From: Mrakia gelida
Lineage: Eukaryota; Basidiomycota; Tremellomycetes; Cystofilobasidiales; Mrakiaceae
Assembly: GCA_024345305.1 (NCBI GenBank)
Contig: BRON01000011.1
Coordinates: 1,054,001-1,118,000 of the forward strand
Direction of reading: 5' to 3'
Length of the DNA: 64,000 nt
A program made the position numbers and the translations under genes. Below are positions 12,354 to 23,829 of the stretch, piece after piece (the first letter of the stretch is position 1; every line of letters starts with the position of its first letter). The notes under the pieces were generated by a model, which was not told the DNA's origin, searched no databases, and saw only the letters and a program-made list of their open reading frames with translations.

Positions 12354-12991
12354 TCAAAGGTCCCTTCCTTCTCTCCCCTCCGTCCCCCACTCCCAGACGT
12401 TCATCCCAACAGACCCTCCAGAGTTCCCTTGAGCGACCTTGCTGCTCATCGTATCGAGAAGTCCAGGTGATTGGAAGTCGTAAGGCTTGCCGTCGGAGGG
12501 GAGAGGGTACTTGTCCAGAGCTGATTCGAGCGGGGAGAGAACGAAGCAGATTTGATTGAAGGTCAGCTCTTCAGTTCCACTACACCGAGATCATTATCTC
12601 ACTCGCTGGGAGAAGTCGAAAGAAGTAGAACGAGATCGCTAAGGTCGAAGCTCGTCGGAAACTCACTTTTCCTAACCTGACTTCTTTTGAGATCGAAGAT
12701 CACACCCCTCAACCCTTCCAAGCACTCCTTCAAAACCTCTCGATGCTCCGTCCCAACCTCGCAGCCACACTGCATCGCAAGAGCTCCGAGAAGGACGACC
12801 TTCTCTGCGTCTCGAGCGGCGAGGTACTTGAGCGTGAGCTTCTGGAGGAGACCTCCGTTGAACTCCTTTTGGACTTTGGCGAGCTCCTCTTCGTTGGGAT
12901 ACCAGAGTTGAAGTTTCGCGTCGTCGGAGATCTCGCACTCGATGTCGAGATCGTGGTCGGATTGGAAGATGCCGTAACCCCAGGCGCCCAT
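12354..12991 (-). CDS. Small DUF4259-like protein
   Basis: Two exons (12991-12667 and 12520-12354) give 163 residues. The start MGAWGYGIFQSDHDLDIECE is the hallmark of DUF4259-like proteins (MGAWG-G-F-ND pattern) and fixes the initiator. The middle has a helical segment, LLQKLTLKYLAARDAEKVVLLGALAM, followed by a Cys pair, QCGCEVG. The C-terminal exon begins LDKYPLPSDGKPYDF and is glycine-rich. The intron has a GTGAGT donor and an AGCTGACC branch point. The function of this family is unknown. The neighbouring F-box/WD gene is divergent with about 600 bp between. Confidence 0.7.
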
Positions 12992-13588
12992 GTGGAAGGG
13001 AGGTGGAGAAGAGGAAGAGGGAATGGAGCGAGAAGGTGGGTGGAGAGGTTGGTTTCGGGGAGGGCTGATGAGATGGCCAAGGAAAGAGAACGAGGAGAAG
13101 AGTAGAAGACTTCAGTTCTTGCAGGAAGATCGAGTAGAAAGGATGGGAGAGGAGACGGAAGAACGAACGAAGGAGCTGAGCTCGTGATGGTTGGAGAGGA
13201 GACGGCGTCGCCGAGCGCTCTTCATCTTTCGAGGGACAAAGTTAGTATCCGATCAAGAGAGCACATTCGCGAGGTGAAAAGGCTGGATATCGAGTACGAA
13301 ATAGACAAGGGCGAGCAAGTATTCGACCAGCGAACGAGAGACGAAGTCGCGCAAGGGGAGGTGGGAGGAGGTGAGCTCAAACGAACTCTCGGCTTGACGA
13401 CGAGGTTTCCATGGACTCCCTCGCCTATCTTGCTACCAAGAGAGTCGAGGCTTCATACACCCCTCCTTGGGTGAAAACTGCTAAAGCCGACAAGTGAAGG
13501 TCGGGAGGGAAAGGTCGAGCAGACCATCCTTCGAAACCTCAAGCGAAAACGTCGAGCTCACGCTTGCCTTCCTTCTTCTGCATCGTCC
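12992..13588. other. Shared 5' region of two divergent genes
   Basis: This spacer lies between the starts of the DUF4259-like gene and the F-box/WD gene. Small open frames on both strands are Arg/Glu/Ser-rich and have no start context or partner exons. I see no RNA gene or clear TATA element. Confidence 0.4.
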
Positions 13589-15588
13589 ATGAGCTCCCCT
13601 CCTGGACCTTTCTCGTCCAACCCTTTTGACCATCTCCCTTCCGATGTTCTCGTTCTCGTCTACCAGCAACTAGGTCTCTCGGACCTATCGTCTCTCGGTC
13701 AAACGAGCTCAGCGAACAAAGAGCTTGTGAGCTTCGACCTTTCCTCCTTGCTTCCCTCCTCTCGTTCTCGCCACCACTCCTCAAGCTGACCTTCTTCTTG
13801 CTTCTTCTTCCTGCCAGCATGAGACTCTCTCTCTCCCAACCTACCTCAACCGAGCTTACCCTCTTCATCGTCAGCTCTCGCTCTCTCCTCCTCTTTCAAC
13901 GAACACCTGGTCACCTTCAGCCCTCACTCAGCACCTTCACCTCTCCTCGCAACGTGTCTCTCGTCGCGAGTTCATTGCTAGGCCGCTACCCCTTCCATCC
14001 TCGGCTTCCAAAATCAAACGAGTCGCTGCTCTGAGACCTCTGCTAGCCGTTGGGAGCACGAGGATCATCGTGGGAGGCGTGGGAGGGAGGAGGACGAGCT
14101 TGATCGTCTACGATTTCGAGCAGCGGAGGGAAGGCGAAGGGAGAGGAGACATGGCGATCGGGACGGGCTGGGAGGTTGGGTTTGGGGCTGGCGTTGGAGA
14201 AAGGGAAGAGGGTGGAGCTGGGGGGAGACTGAGCTGGGAGAGAAGGGAGAGGAGGAACGTCGATGGAGAGTCGAGCTCGACGGGGACGGGTGGGCTGCTC
14301 TCGGGAGATCTCACAGGGCTGGAGTTCTTCCCTTCCACGGACTCTACGGAAGGCGAAGGGGATGAGGAGACAGTTTTGCTGTTGACCTTCGCGAACGGGG
14401 TCGTACAATCGGTTCAACTCCCTGCTCGACCCGAATGCTCTTCAACCGCGTCGCCACCACCCCCTCTTCCCTCCTCCAAAAAGAATTGTCGCCGCCCAGC
14501 ACCAGTACCAGCACCTACAATCACGTCCCTTCCTCTCCTCGCTCTTCTGGAAACCTACCCGCACCCACCCTCCCCAATCCAATCCCTCTCAATCCTATCC
14601 TTCTCGCCCTCCTCACAGCACCATCACTCCTCCTCCTCACCCGTCTTCCTCACCTCTTCCTACTCTTCCCTCCTCACCCTCCACTCTTCATCCTCATCCT
14701 CATCAACAACCCTCACCCTCCCCGACTCCCTCACACCCTGGTCAACCCTCCTCCTCTCTTCCCACCCCTCCTCGTCTCTCCTCGTCGGAACCTCAACCTC
14801 CCTCCTCTACTACGACCTTCCTCTCTCCCCCCACTCACCCGAACCTCGCTACCTCCTACCCAAGGATAACACTTCAGCAACCTACGCTCTTCACGCCCAC
14901 CCTTTCAACCCGAATCTCCTCCTCTCGGCTCACTCGCACCCCGTCGCGTCCGTTTTGATGCACGATTTGAGACTTGGAGGAGCGACGGAGGTGGGGAGGT
15001 TCAGTGATCCCTGGACGGAGGAGAGTTGGTACAGTGTTGGGATGACGGAGGATGGGAGGACGGTTCTTGGAGGGACGGGAGGAGGCGGGAGGGTGGGAGT
15101 TTGGGATGTCAGGATGAGTGGGAGTGGGAAGGAAGGCGAAGGCGGTGGTGGGTGGACGTGTTTCGCTCCTTCGGTGGATACAGGAGAGGGTGGAAGAGGT
15201 GGTGGTGGCAGGAGTGGCGAGGTTGGGAGGTTGGTCGTGAAGGGAGGGAGGGTTTGGGGAGTGTGAGTTCGCGTGTTTCTTCTCTCGCACCCTTCGCCTC
15301 GCTCGTCCTTTGACATTAACGCCTGTCGCTTGCGTCTCCAAATCTTAACCTGACTCTTGTATCCCTTTTCCTTTTCTCGATGCTTATAGCACCCCCTCCT
15401 CGCCCTTCCTCCTCGACTTCTCCTCCACCGCGAACCTCGCGTCGCTCTACCCTCCTCTCCCGCCCTCTCCTTTCTGGGCCCCGACGACGACCCAGCGAGC
15501 CTTCGGAGGAGGAGGAGACGGAGTCGTCAGCTGGTACGAACATCAAGGGGAGAAGGTCGTTCTGGGATTGTCGGAGAGGGTCGTTTGA
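13589..15588 (+). CDS. F-box protein with WD-repeat-like C-terminal domain
   Basis: Exons 13589-13726, 13818-15262 and 15390-15588 join in frame to about 593 residues. An N-terminal F-box starts at residue 12 (FDHLPSDVLVLVYQQLGLSD...LGQTSSANKEL). The long middle exon has repeated beta-strand-like units such as TRIIVGGVGGRRTSLIVYDF, LLVGTSTSLLYYDL, LLSAHSHPVASVLMHDLR and TVLGGTGGGGRVGVWDVR, as in degenerate WD blades. It also contains a Ser/Pro/His low-complexity insert at about 14440-14700. The last exon ends GDGVVSWYEHQGEKVVLGLS, a further blade. This layout suggests an SCF substrate receptor of the FBXW type, which is an inference. It lacks the coiled coil and Trp motif of the other F-box genes in this window and is not a member of that family. 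Low complexity makes internal exon calls less sure. Confidence 0.72.
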
Positions 15589-15803
15589 TGAAGTGAAGGA
15601 GAAGTCGGGTTTCGCAATGTAGAGTTTCTTAGGTCGTGGTGGTCTCGAGCTAGATGCGACCAAAATGGATGGGTATACGCGTGAAAGATGCAGAGATGGT
15701 GCGAGGGGCATGGATACAAAGAGAGAACAGGGTTGAAAAGCTGAAACGAAAGAAATACAAGATACGGAAAGTAGGGACGGCACGTCGACGGGGAGCGACG
15801 AGG

Positions 15804-17239
15804 CTACCAGAGCGACTTGAAGCAGATGGTTTTGTGAGGGAAGGTGAGTTGTTCGAGTTGGCGACCGTTCCAATGTTGCTTTTGGTGTTCTGCGAGGAAG
15901 AAGATGAACGAGAGAGAAGGAGGGACTTGTCAGCGAGACGACGAGAACAACAGATGCGACGAGAAGAGAGGACGGACCTGGCGAGCAGTAGAGAACCGAT
16001 TTACACTGAAAGAAGAGACGATCGAAGAAGGGGTAGATGGAGTAGCGAGGTCAGCGTTTCCGATCCAACCGAACGAGTGCTAGTTCGCGACGCGTCGAAC
16101 AGACGAGCGGACGACGCGAACAGACGAGATGGGAGGGGAAGGATGTAGCTCACCCTTCCACAAGCACTCAGCTTCTCGAAGTTCCTCTCCGAACAGTTCG
16201 TGATACACCCTCCACTGCAATCGCTCCACATCTCGATCTTGAAGCTCTGCTCCATCCTCCTCCTCCCACCTCCGACGATCCAGTCCCTCAGCTGCTTCGC
16301 GGGTCCTCCGATCATGGCGTAACGATGATCGAACTTCAGTCCTCTGATGTGACCGACGAGAGCGAGGAGGAAAGATTTGGCGGCGACGAGGGAAGGGTCG
16401 GTTGCAGAGGAGGGGAGGAGGGTGAAGGGAAGAGGGTGAGGAGAGTAGAGGATGGCGTTGACGAGGACTTCGATGTGGATTCCGAGTTGTTCGAGTTGAG
16501 TTGGATTGACCTAGCGAGAAAGAGCCGAGAGAACGTCAGCACGCGAAGCACGAAGGCGAGATGGAAGGAGAGAGAGAGCTCACAGTGTCGGCGAGGGTCA
16601 ACTTCGAGACGTAGTTGAGCAGCGTCTTCATGAACACCTCGACGTCCTCGCCTCCCTCCTTGCACCATCTCGCGAAGTAGGAGGTGCAGTATATCTGCTT
16701 GAGGAGGAGGGAGTAAGGTCTGTGCTCGTCGAGAGGTTGACGTCGAGGCGAGGGGAGGAAGAAAGTGTCGATCTCGAGGAGGAAGGCTTTGGCGATTTGG
16801 GGCATGTGAAGAGCTGCTGTTTCCCAGACGAGGCCGATCTGTTGGGCTCGGGACATTCCGGTCTGAGTTCGGAGGTAGGACTGGAGAAGGAGGAAGAGAT
16901 GAAGAACGAGGGAAGGACGAGGGAGGGATGGAAGGAAGTGAGCTTCGCTTCATTTGCTGCCTTCGTTTGATGAGCTCCTCGAGACGAAGGAGGGGAGCTC
17001 GGGCACTGCGAGGGGTTCAGGAGAGATCTATGCCCCCCTCCATCACTCTGATCGAAAGGAAGAGCTAATAATCGGCCGATAAACGAAAGGAAGCACAGAA
17101 GATGAACTCGCGACGTGCTCGAGTCGGATGCGCTGGTTGGACGTCGCCTGGCCGACCGCGATGCTCTTCCAGGAGTCCGTTCCGTCTCCAAACCCAACGC
17201 GGCCGCACTCTCGGCTGCTGTGATATGAACGGTTGCCAT
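15804..17239 (-). CDS. MYND zinc-finger protein, family copy A, with apparent N-terminal frameshift
   Basis: Exons 16880-16584, 16510-16154, 16005-15978 and 15889-15804 join in frame. They encode a helical body (ALHMPQIAKAFLLEIDTFF, QIYCTSYFARWCKEGGEDVE) and a C-terminal MYND finger: SACGR, CKSVLYCSP, EHQKQHW...H...C. The finger is split by two introns, one leaving a 28-nt exon. The first exon starts MATVHITAAESAAALG, clearly like copy B's MASSTILLETSAAALG, but the matching continuation FGDGTDSWKSIAVG lies in another frame, one base off at about 17189-17196. Either a base is missing (mutation or sequence error) or the true first exon differs. MYND fingers bind proline-rich peptides. The target is unknown. 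The gene is head-to-head with copy B, 163 bp apart. Confidence 0.66.
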
Positions 17240-17402
17240 CTTGAATCGAGGAGAGGAAAGAAGCGGAGTAGAAGGGGGTGGGCGTTGTGAGGAAGGAGAA
17301 GGTCGAAAATCTCGAGCTCACCTCCCCCTTCCTTCCTGCTTGACCCTTCGCCCGCAACGATCACAGTCGAAAGAAATACTTTTCGCTCCTTCATCCCCTT
17401 CC

Positions 17403-18811
17403 ATGGCTTCTTCCACCATCCTCCTCGAGACCTCGGCCGCTGCACTGGGATTCGACGACCAAGAGAGCTGGAAACAGATCGCGGGAGGGTAGGGGACTCG
17501 AGCTCAAACGGACAGATGGAACGACTGGGTGAGCTCTTCATCCCCTTCAGACGCTCAGGTCTCGATCTCTCCTAAGACTCTGTGAAGGACGAAGTCTCCG
17601 CTATCTCTCGGAGGCTTCGGATCCGCATCAGACCCAGATTTGAGCTCTGGCTGACCCCTTCGTTCCCCTCCCTCCTTCCTCGCGCTCGCTCCCTCCTTCC
17701 AGTGCGAGTCTCGAAGTCCTCTTAGCCGAGGGAAGCAGGTCACTCTCTCTTACCAGATCGCATCCCAGTACATGCCCACCATCGCTCTCGCCTTCCAAAA
17801 GGAGATCTCAACCTACTTTATCAAGCCAATTCTCCGTCCAGCACCCACGGAAACGGATCACATCTACACCTCGCTCTTCTACCAGATCTATTGCTCGTCC
17901 TACTTCGCCAAATGGATGAGATCGGGAGGAGAGGATGTGAAGGAATTCCTCGCCTTCATGTGGAAATACATTGCTCAGATGACAGCTGAGGATCTGGTTC
18001 GTTCTTCTTCGTTCGTCGACGTTCGAGGCTCGCGGGTCGAGTCGCGACGTCTCTTCGTCTTTCGCTGAACCTTTCGCCTCTCTCTCTCTCCTCCAGGACT
18101 TTTCCGACATCTCCGGAAAACTCTCCGTCCACCTCGACACCTTCACCAACGCCATCAGGTACTGCACCAACCCTCTCCCTCCTCAGATCAACTTCCTCCC
18201 TCCCAATCCCTCCACCGATCCCTCCTTCCTCGCGGTCCGTCACTTCCTCGAAGGCTCCCTCGACCGGACCAACACTCCCCAGGGAACCGATGCGAGTCCT
18301 TACGTCGCCCTCCGAGTCCAATCCATCGCTCCTGCTCTCCTGAAATGGTTGGAGAAGGGAGGGAAGGAGCCGATCGAGTCCCAGTTCACGATGGAAAGAT
18401 GGGAGTTGTGTGCTGGAGGATGTTTGGACGACTGTGAGGCAGATCCGAAGGACGGGGTTAAGCTTAGTGCTTGCACGAGGGTAAGTTTAACGGACGTGTC
18501 TTGAAGTGGTCGTCATCGAGGGAGAGACGCGTCGCTCGCTGTGCTCGACGCGTTTCCTTTTCTGACGCGTCTTTTCCGCTTCCTCCTTCCTTGCAGTGCA
18601 AGTCAGTCTCATACTGCTCGCAGGGTATGTCGTGTGCAACTTCAGGCTCTCCTCTAAGCCTCTCGACCTCGCTGACTTCCCTTCGCGTCTCGCCTCGTTT
18701 CGTTCAGAACACCAACGTCGACACTGGATCGGAAAGGGCTTGTCGGGAGCCAACCCTATTCAGGCTCTCTGCTTCCCTCACAAGACTCTTTGCTTTGCAA
18801 CTACCTACTAG
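17403..18811 (+). CDS. MYND zinc-finger protein, family copy B
   Basis: Exons 17703-17996, 18097-18480, 18597-18624 (28 nt) and 18708-18811 join in frame. The body has YQIASQYMPTIALAFQKEIS and QIYCSSYFAKWMRSGGEDVK, closely matching copy A, then RYCTNPLPPQINFLPPNP. The C-terminal MYND finger reads CAGGCLDDC...LSACTR, CKSVSYCSQ, EHQRRHW...CFPHKTLCF. Exon 1 begins at 17403 with MASSTILLETSAAALGFDDQ. Reading straight on to the GTGAGC donor at 17529 preserves phase but meets an in-frame TAG at 17490-17492, so the first intron is unresolved or the copy is damaged. Its 3' end converges on F-box copy 3 with 253 bp between. A protein-protein interaction role is inferred. Confidence 0.68.
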
Positions 18812-19064
18812 CTTCACTCGGGATATATACGCTTGCATGGGTTGCGTCGAAGGGAAAGTCGAGTTGAGTCGAAAGCGAGACGCGTCGACCATTCAACTCT
18901 CCTCAATTCGCTCGGTGTTCTAGGTCGGGACTCTGATGTCGTTGGATCGTCGAAGAAAAGGCTCGTAAAATTGCACGGATGCGAAGCTATATAAATCGAA
19001 AGAAACACTACGGCTAGTCTAAACCTGCTCCTCATCTCCCTCGTCCTCGTCCTAGTCCCCCTCC

Positions 19065-20382
19065 TCATCCTCCGTCTCCTCCCTCCCCACCAAAGTAACC
19101 CGCAAACACGGCCCCGTCTTGCTCTTCTTCTCGGACGCAGGAAGAAGATCGCGGAGGTATTGAACCATATCTCCCTCCTCGATCTTCACTCTCTCCAGCC
19201 CGCCTCCCTCCAACCAGCGACGTGACCAGCTCGAACCTCACCACCGCGTTCTCCACCCCTCTCATCATACACTCCGACAGCGCAAAGGTGCCATTCCCCC
19301 CACCCATCCATGGAAGGGAGTACGATCCGAAGCTCCTGAAGCTCTCCAGACGCGTCCATCCGAGCGTCCAGGCCAGGTTCTCCGAGCGGACGCGAAACAC
19401 TGAGGGGTTGGCGGGGACGTTGACGTTGACGTTGGCCTGGGCCCTGTTGGATCCGTCGAGGATGAGAAGTTGAGGGTCGAAAAATCGAAGGACGGGACTC
19501 CACTCTGGCAATGAAGGATAGAAGCGGTCGGAGATGGTGAGGCGTTTGATTGGGAAGGGAGGGAGGGTGAGGGGAGGGAGGAGGGAGGAGAGGGAGGAGA
19601 TTTGGGCGTTTGGGAAGGTTGTTGCGAGGAGGCTGACGGATCGATGGGGAGTGAGGAGAGAGGTGATTCGAGGTGAGGATGAGGTGGTTGGCCAAATCTG
19701 CAGGGGCAGAGGGAGAAGGAGTTGTTCGAGAGTCAGTCGACGGACGTGGGCGGAGAGAGAGCACGCCGGAAGTCGACCGAGCAAGCTTGAGAGAGGGAAA
19801 AGGAAACAAACTCTTGAGGCGATGAACGAGTATGCTTTCTTGAGGTCCAGTACGACCTCTGAGCCGTAGATGAGACGAGAGGTTCGGCTCAGGAGGTTGA
19901 AGCAGCATCGACCCAACCTCAACTGATCAGGTCGAGGGAGGAAGGAGAGGATGATGTCCGTGAGCTCGGCCGGAAGAGTTTCCATACAGGCTCTGCGTCT
20001 GCTTCCGGAGCTGAGATGACGTCGGGCCTTGTCCGTATCCTGAGAGACCGAGGAAGAGAGAGAGAACTGGTCAGCGGAGAGGGGGAGGAGGAGAGGAAGC
20101 GAGAGCCGAGCTCACCGGTCTCTCGACTTCCACGTCGACTTCGATCTCTTCATCCAACTCTTCGAAAACGGAAGCTCGGGCTTGCTCTCCCAAAAGGTGA
20201 TCCTGTTCCTGAACTCTTCTCCTGAGGTTGTTCCTGAGGTTGTCGTTCTCGGACGAGAGACGAGCGATGGTCGAGGCTTGAGCTTCGTTGGTGGACGAGA
20301 GCTGAGCGATGAGGGAGGGAAGCTCGGAAAGCGAGAGGAGGTGGGCTTCAAGTTGGGAAAGTTGCGCGACGAGAGCGGCCAT
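19065..20382 (-). CDS. Coiled-coil/F-box protein, family copy 3
   Basis: Exons 20382-20116, 20039-19812 and 19697-19065 (267, 228 and 633 nt) give about 375 residues. Exon 1, MAALVAQLSQLEAH, forms the family coiled coil (IAQLSSTNEAQASTIARLSS) but ends in an acidic EELDEEIEVDVEVE tail in place of the Trp motif. Exon 2 contains the F-box METLPAELTDIILSFLPRPD, then LRLGRCCFNLLSRTSRLIYG. Exon 3 opens IWPTTSSSPRITSLLTP and includes WSPVLRFFDPQLLILDGS and LAWTLGWTRLESFRSF, elements shared with copies 4 and 5. All introns have clear CTGAC branch points. Loss of the Trp motif sets this copy apart from its sisters. Confidence 0.77.
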
Positions 20383-20889
20383 CCAGCAGAGAGAAACGTG
20401 GAGGGTGTAGGGGTGAAAGGTCCTGGAACGAGAAGGAAGTGGGTAAGAGGAAGGGAACGAAACGGGCGAGCTCACGAACGACCCTCTTTCGATCTTCTCC
20501 TGCTGCTTCGTTTTTAGATTTGAAGCAAAATAAAACGCTTCGGGGTAAAGTTTAGAGTCGCCTATATCTTCATGAAGGTGCTTCAGCTTGGGGAAATCTT
20601 CCGAACGAGAAATCTGAGCTTTGTTTGGACGAAGCGAGAGTTGGTAACCGTCGCGCGTCTTCCCTTCTCTTCTAGCTCTCGTAGAGATCCCGGACATTTT
20701 TTCTTGTGTCTAAATCAGCTCTTCCTTTTGGAGCCTTCTGATATCTCCCCGATCTCCAAGTCAAGATTTTCTCCCATCTCCCTTCTCCCTGCGGGCTTGG
20801 CCCTTGGTGACGTTCGATCCATCGACCTTCTCCCTTCCCCCCAACGCCCACCTCCTTTCCTCCCCTTCCCTTCCTCTCCTTCTTCCAGC
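20383..20889. other. Divergent spacer between F-box copy 3 and palI
   Basis: This 507-bp spacer separates two divergent starts. A CTTCTCTCC...CTTCCAG tract directly before the palI ATG may be a 5'-UTR acceptor. No further gene is visible. Confidence 0.4.
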
Positions 20890-23183
20890 ATGAAGCCTGC
20901 CACGCCAGGGACGATCCTTACGGCCGCCTCTACGGTTCTTCTCGCCCTTGCGTCCTTCTCTACCCCTCTCATCAAGTCTCTCTACTTCTTCAAAGCGACG
21001 CTCTCCTCGACGGCGATCTCAGGAGAGCTCACCCTGGGCACGTTAGGATACTGTCTCGTCAAGGATGGAACGACGACTTGTTCTTCACCGAGCGTAGGAT
21101 ACGATCTAGGTGAGGGCTCATTTCGAGGCTGCATAGGAGTCCAAGACCGCTGGTAGAGAGTGGAGAAGGACGAACGGGGAGGCTGGACAGCTTTGGAACG
21201 AAGGGAAGGAGGGAACGAAGCTGACCCTCTCTTCGCCTTCCCTTCTCTCCTATAGATCTGAATGCCATCCTCGGAGTCACCTCGATCGATATACCGACGG
21301 TGGCCGCCAAATGGATTACCTATGTCCTCGTCTTGCACATTGTCGGTGAGTCGAACAGACGGAGAAGGAAGTGAGAGAGGGAGGAGGGAAGGCTGCCTCG
21401 TCCTCCTTCCTCGGCTGCATCTCTCAGCCTCTTCTGACCTTCTTTCCCTGCTTATTTCGCATAGCTCTCGGTCTGTCGGCTGGAGCGTGTGTTCTGGGAC
21501 TCCTCGCTCATTGCAGGGAGTTCGCTATGGTCTGCTTCAGCTCATGCTTCGCCTCGATGGCAGCTGCTGTTGGTGCGTCTCCTCTCTCTCTTTCAGCCCC
21601 TCTCTCCCTTCTTTCTCTCTTTCCGACCTTTTATCTCGTCCGACTGACCTTCCTCTCGTACTATCCTGGCTTCCCCTCCTTTTCTTCCTCCGCTTAGCTT
21701 TGATCGCGTTCATCTTCGACATCGTCCTCTTCCTCCTCGCTCGAACCCGAATCAACTCCCTCGACGGCGCCTCCTCCTCCCTCGGTCCCGCCGTCTGGAT
21801 CGTCCTCGCCGCGTGGGTCATCCTCTTCCTCTCCGGATGTGCCTACGGATGTGGTCGACGCTGCATCTCGTCTCGAGGACCTCGGAACGAGCGAGGAGAA
21901 CGAGGAGACCGAGTTCCCTACGACACTGCTTACGCCGAGGAGGCGCGTATCGAGGCGATTCGAGCGGAGGAGGAGAGGAAAGCTCGTCAAGCAGGAGGAG
22001 GAGGAAGCCATCTTCCAGGTTTCCAGCCGTACGAGACTCAGCCGTTGACGGGAGGGAACAAGCAGCCTGATCAGTGGCTCGACGAGGAGGAGGATCCAGC
22101 CCTCGCCGGAGGACAAGCGTACAGGGATCAGCCTGGACAAGGAGGATACGGGAGACAAGGGTCGAGTGATGGTGGGCATGGGTACGGGAGAGGAGGATAC
22201 TCGGCTGGTGGATCTGCGGTCGGGATGGGAAGGAGACCTTCGGACTCGTACCGACCTGACGCTCAAAGGACCCCCTCGGACCAGTACTACGCTGGAGGAC
22301 AGTCAACTCCTGGAGGATATCCTCCTGTTAGCAACGATCATTCAGCTTGTGAGTTTTTTCCTTCGTCTCACTCGCGGTCGAAACTACACGGTTCGGAGAA
22401 GCGCGCGAAAGCGAGACGAAGCTCACCTCCTTCCCTCCCTCTCCCTCTCGCGTCTCCTTCCTCCCTCGTTCCTTTTCAGACTACCAAGACCCCCAAGCCG
22501 ACTACCAGCAGAACTCATACCCACCTCAACCCCAAGACAACTACTACAACCCACAACTCCAACCCCAATCTCCTCCTCAACAACCTTACATCGATCCTTA
22601 CGCGCCCAACAACGCCTACGCCTCCTCCTCGGTTCCCGTAGCAGCAGGGGCATGGAACCAACAACAACAACCCTACGCTACTCCCACCTCCCCTCAACAA
22701 CAACGCTACGCCTCCCCTTCCAACGCCTACCTCTCCGACCCTCGCTCAGCCATGCAAAACAACTTCGCCTCCCCTCCTCCTGCTCAACCCCAACTCTCCC
22801 CCCAACCCAACGACGCCTACGCCACCGACGCGTACGGATCCTACTCCTCCTCTTCGCCGTACGCCAACCCAGGTCCTTCACCAGCCTCTCCAGCGAACGT
22901 CTACGCTCCCTCACCTCAGCGTCTCGCTCAGCAGCACCCTACGAGCCTCACGCCTGGACTGGGAGGACACGGAGCAGACCCTTCAGGGACTTCTTCGGGG
23001 AGCGTGTACTACGATGCGAGCATTACCTCGCAAGGAGGAGGAGGGGTGGCGAGTGGAAGTGGAGGAGTGGTGGAACCGCCGAGTTACGAGTTGAGTTCGA
23101 TGGCGCCTGGACAGACGGATGTGAGGAGTGGAACAGGGTTCCCGAGAGAGAAGGGGGGGTATCAGCCTGGGGCGGGGAGGTAG
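20890..23183 (+). CDS. palI: PalI/Rim9-type pH-response membrane protein
   Basis: Five exons (20890-21109, 21256-21345, 21465-21572, 21698-22348, 22480-23183) give about 590 residues. The first 200 residues have four membrane segments: the first near TAASTVLLALASFSTPLIKS, the second in the block around VLVLHIVALGLSAGACVLGL, the third around VALIAFIFDIVLFLLAR, and the fourth AVWIVLAAWVILFLSG. An extracellular loop GYCLVKDGTTTCSSPSVGYD has the Cys pair expected for SUR7/PalI proteins. The long cytoplasmic tail is rich in Gly, Tyr, Gln and Pro, and is disordered. PalI/Rim9 helps the plasma-membrane sensor of the ambient-pH (Rim101/PacC) pathway. That this organism uses it so is inferred. Exon phases agree at every join. 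Confidence 0.84.
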
Positions 23184-23829
23184 AGTAAACAAGTAGATCT
23201 CTTCGTTTCGTTTCGTTGGGTTGGGAGGCGACGCGTTCGTTCCGTTCGCAGATCTCTTTCGTTCATTTCTTCAACCGACTTCGCTCGTCTACATCACCGA
23301 CCACTATATCACCGACCAGATCTCATTCCCTTCTATACTAGTACCACTACTGCCTCTCGTTTCTCGGCTCTCTCTCTCTCTCCACGGACTTCTCTCTTCG
23401 ATCTCACGAACCCACTCTTCCATTCTCTCGCACACGTCCTCGTTTATCTCGTCCCTCTTCGGTTTCAGACTTTGTTTTGCTTCGTTCCTGGCTCTTCTAT
23501 GTATCTCTCTAGTCTACTGAGCCTGTCCCAAAGTCGAGCGAGAAGCAGGACAGAAGAAGGAAGGAAGACGCGTCGATCTCGCTCTCTTGCGATCCCCTTC
23601 GTCGCCTCCTCCGCTTGCTCTCTCGCTCATTTCTCCAGGACTCGCACTCACTAAACATCATCCTCACCTCAAATCCATCAACAAAAATCTTCTCAATCCG
23701 CACTCACTTCATCAAAAGATCGTCATCTCCCTCTCCTCACTTCGGCCGCCACAGCCCTCCCGGCTCAAACCTCTCTCGTGAGCTCGCTCCCTTCCCTCCC
23801 CTCCTTCCTCCCACCCCCCATCCCAAGCC
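23184..23829. other. Spacer between palI and the acyltransferase gene
   Basis: The 646 bp contain the palI 3' region and the acyltransferase promoter. The open frames are Ser/Leu-rich without splice signals. One GACGCGTC palindrome is at 23568-23575. I see no gene. Confidence 0.4.

Noticed and set aside
13589..15588. Sixth member of the coiled-coil/F-box family
   Set aside because: It has an F-box, but no coiled coil, no Trp motif and a WD-like C-terminus with different exon structure.
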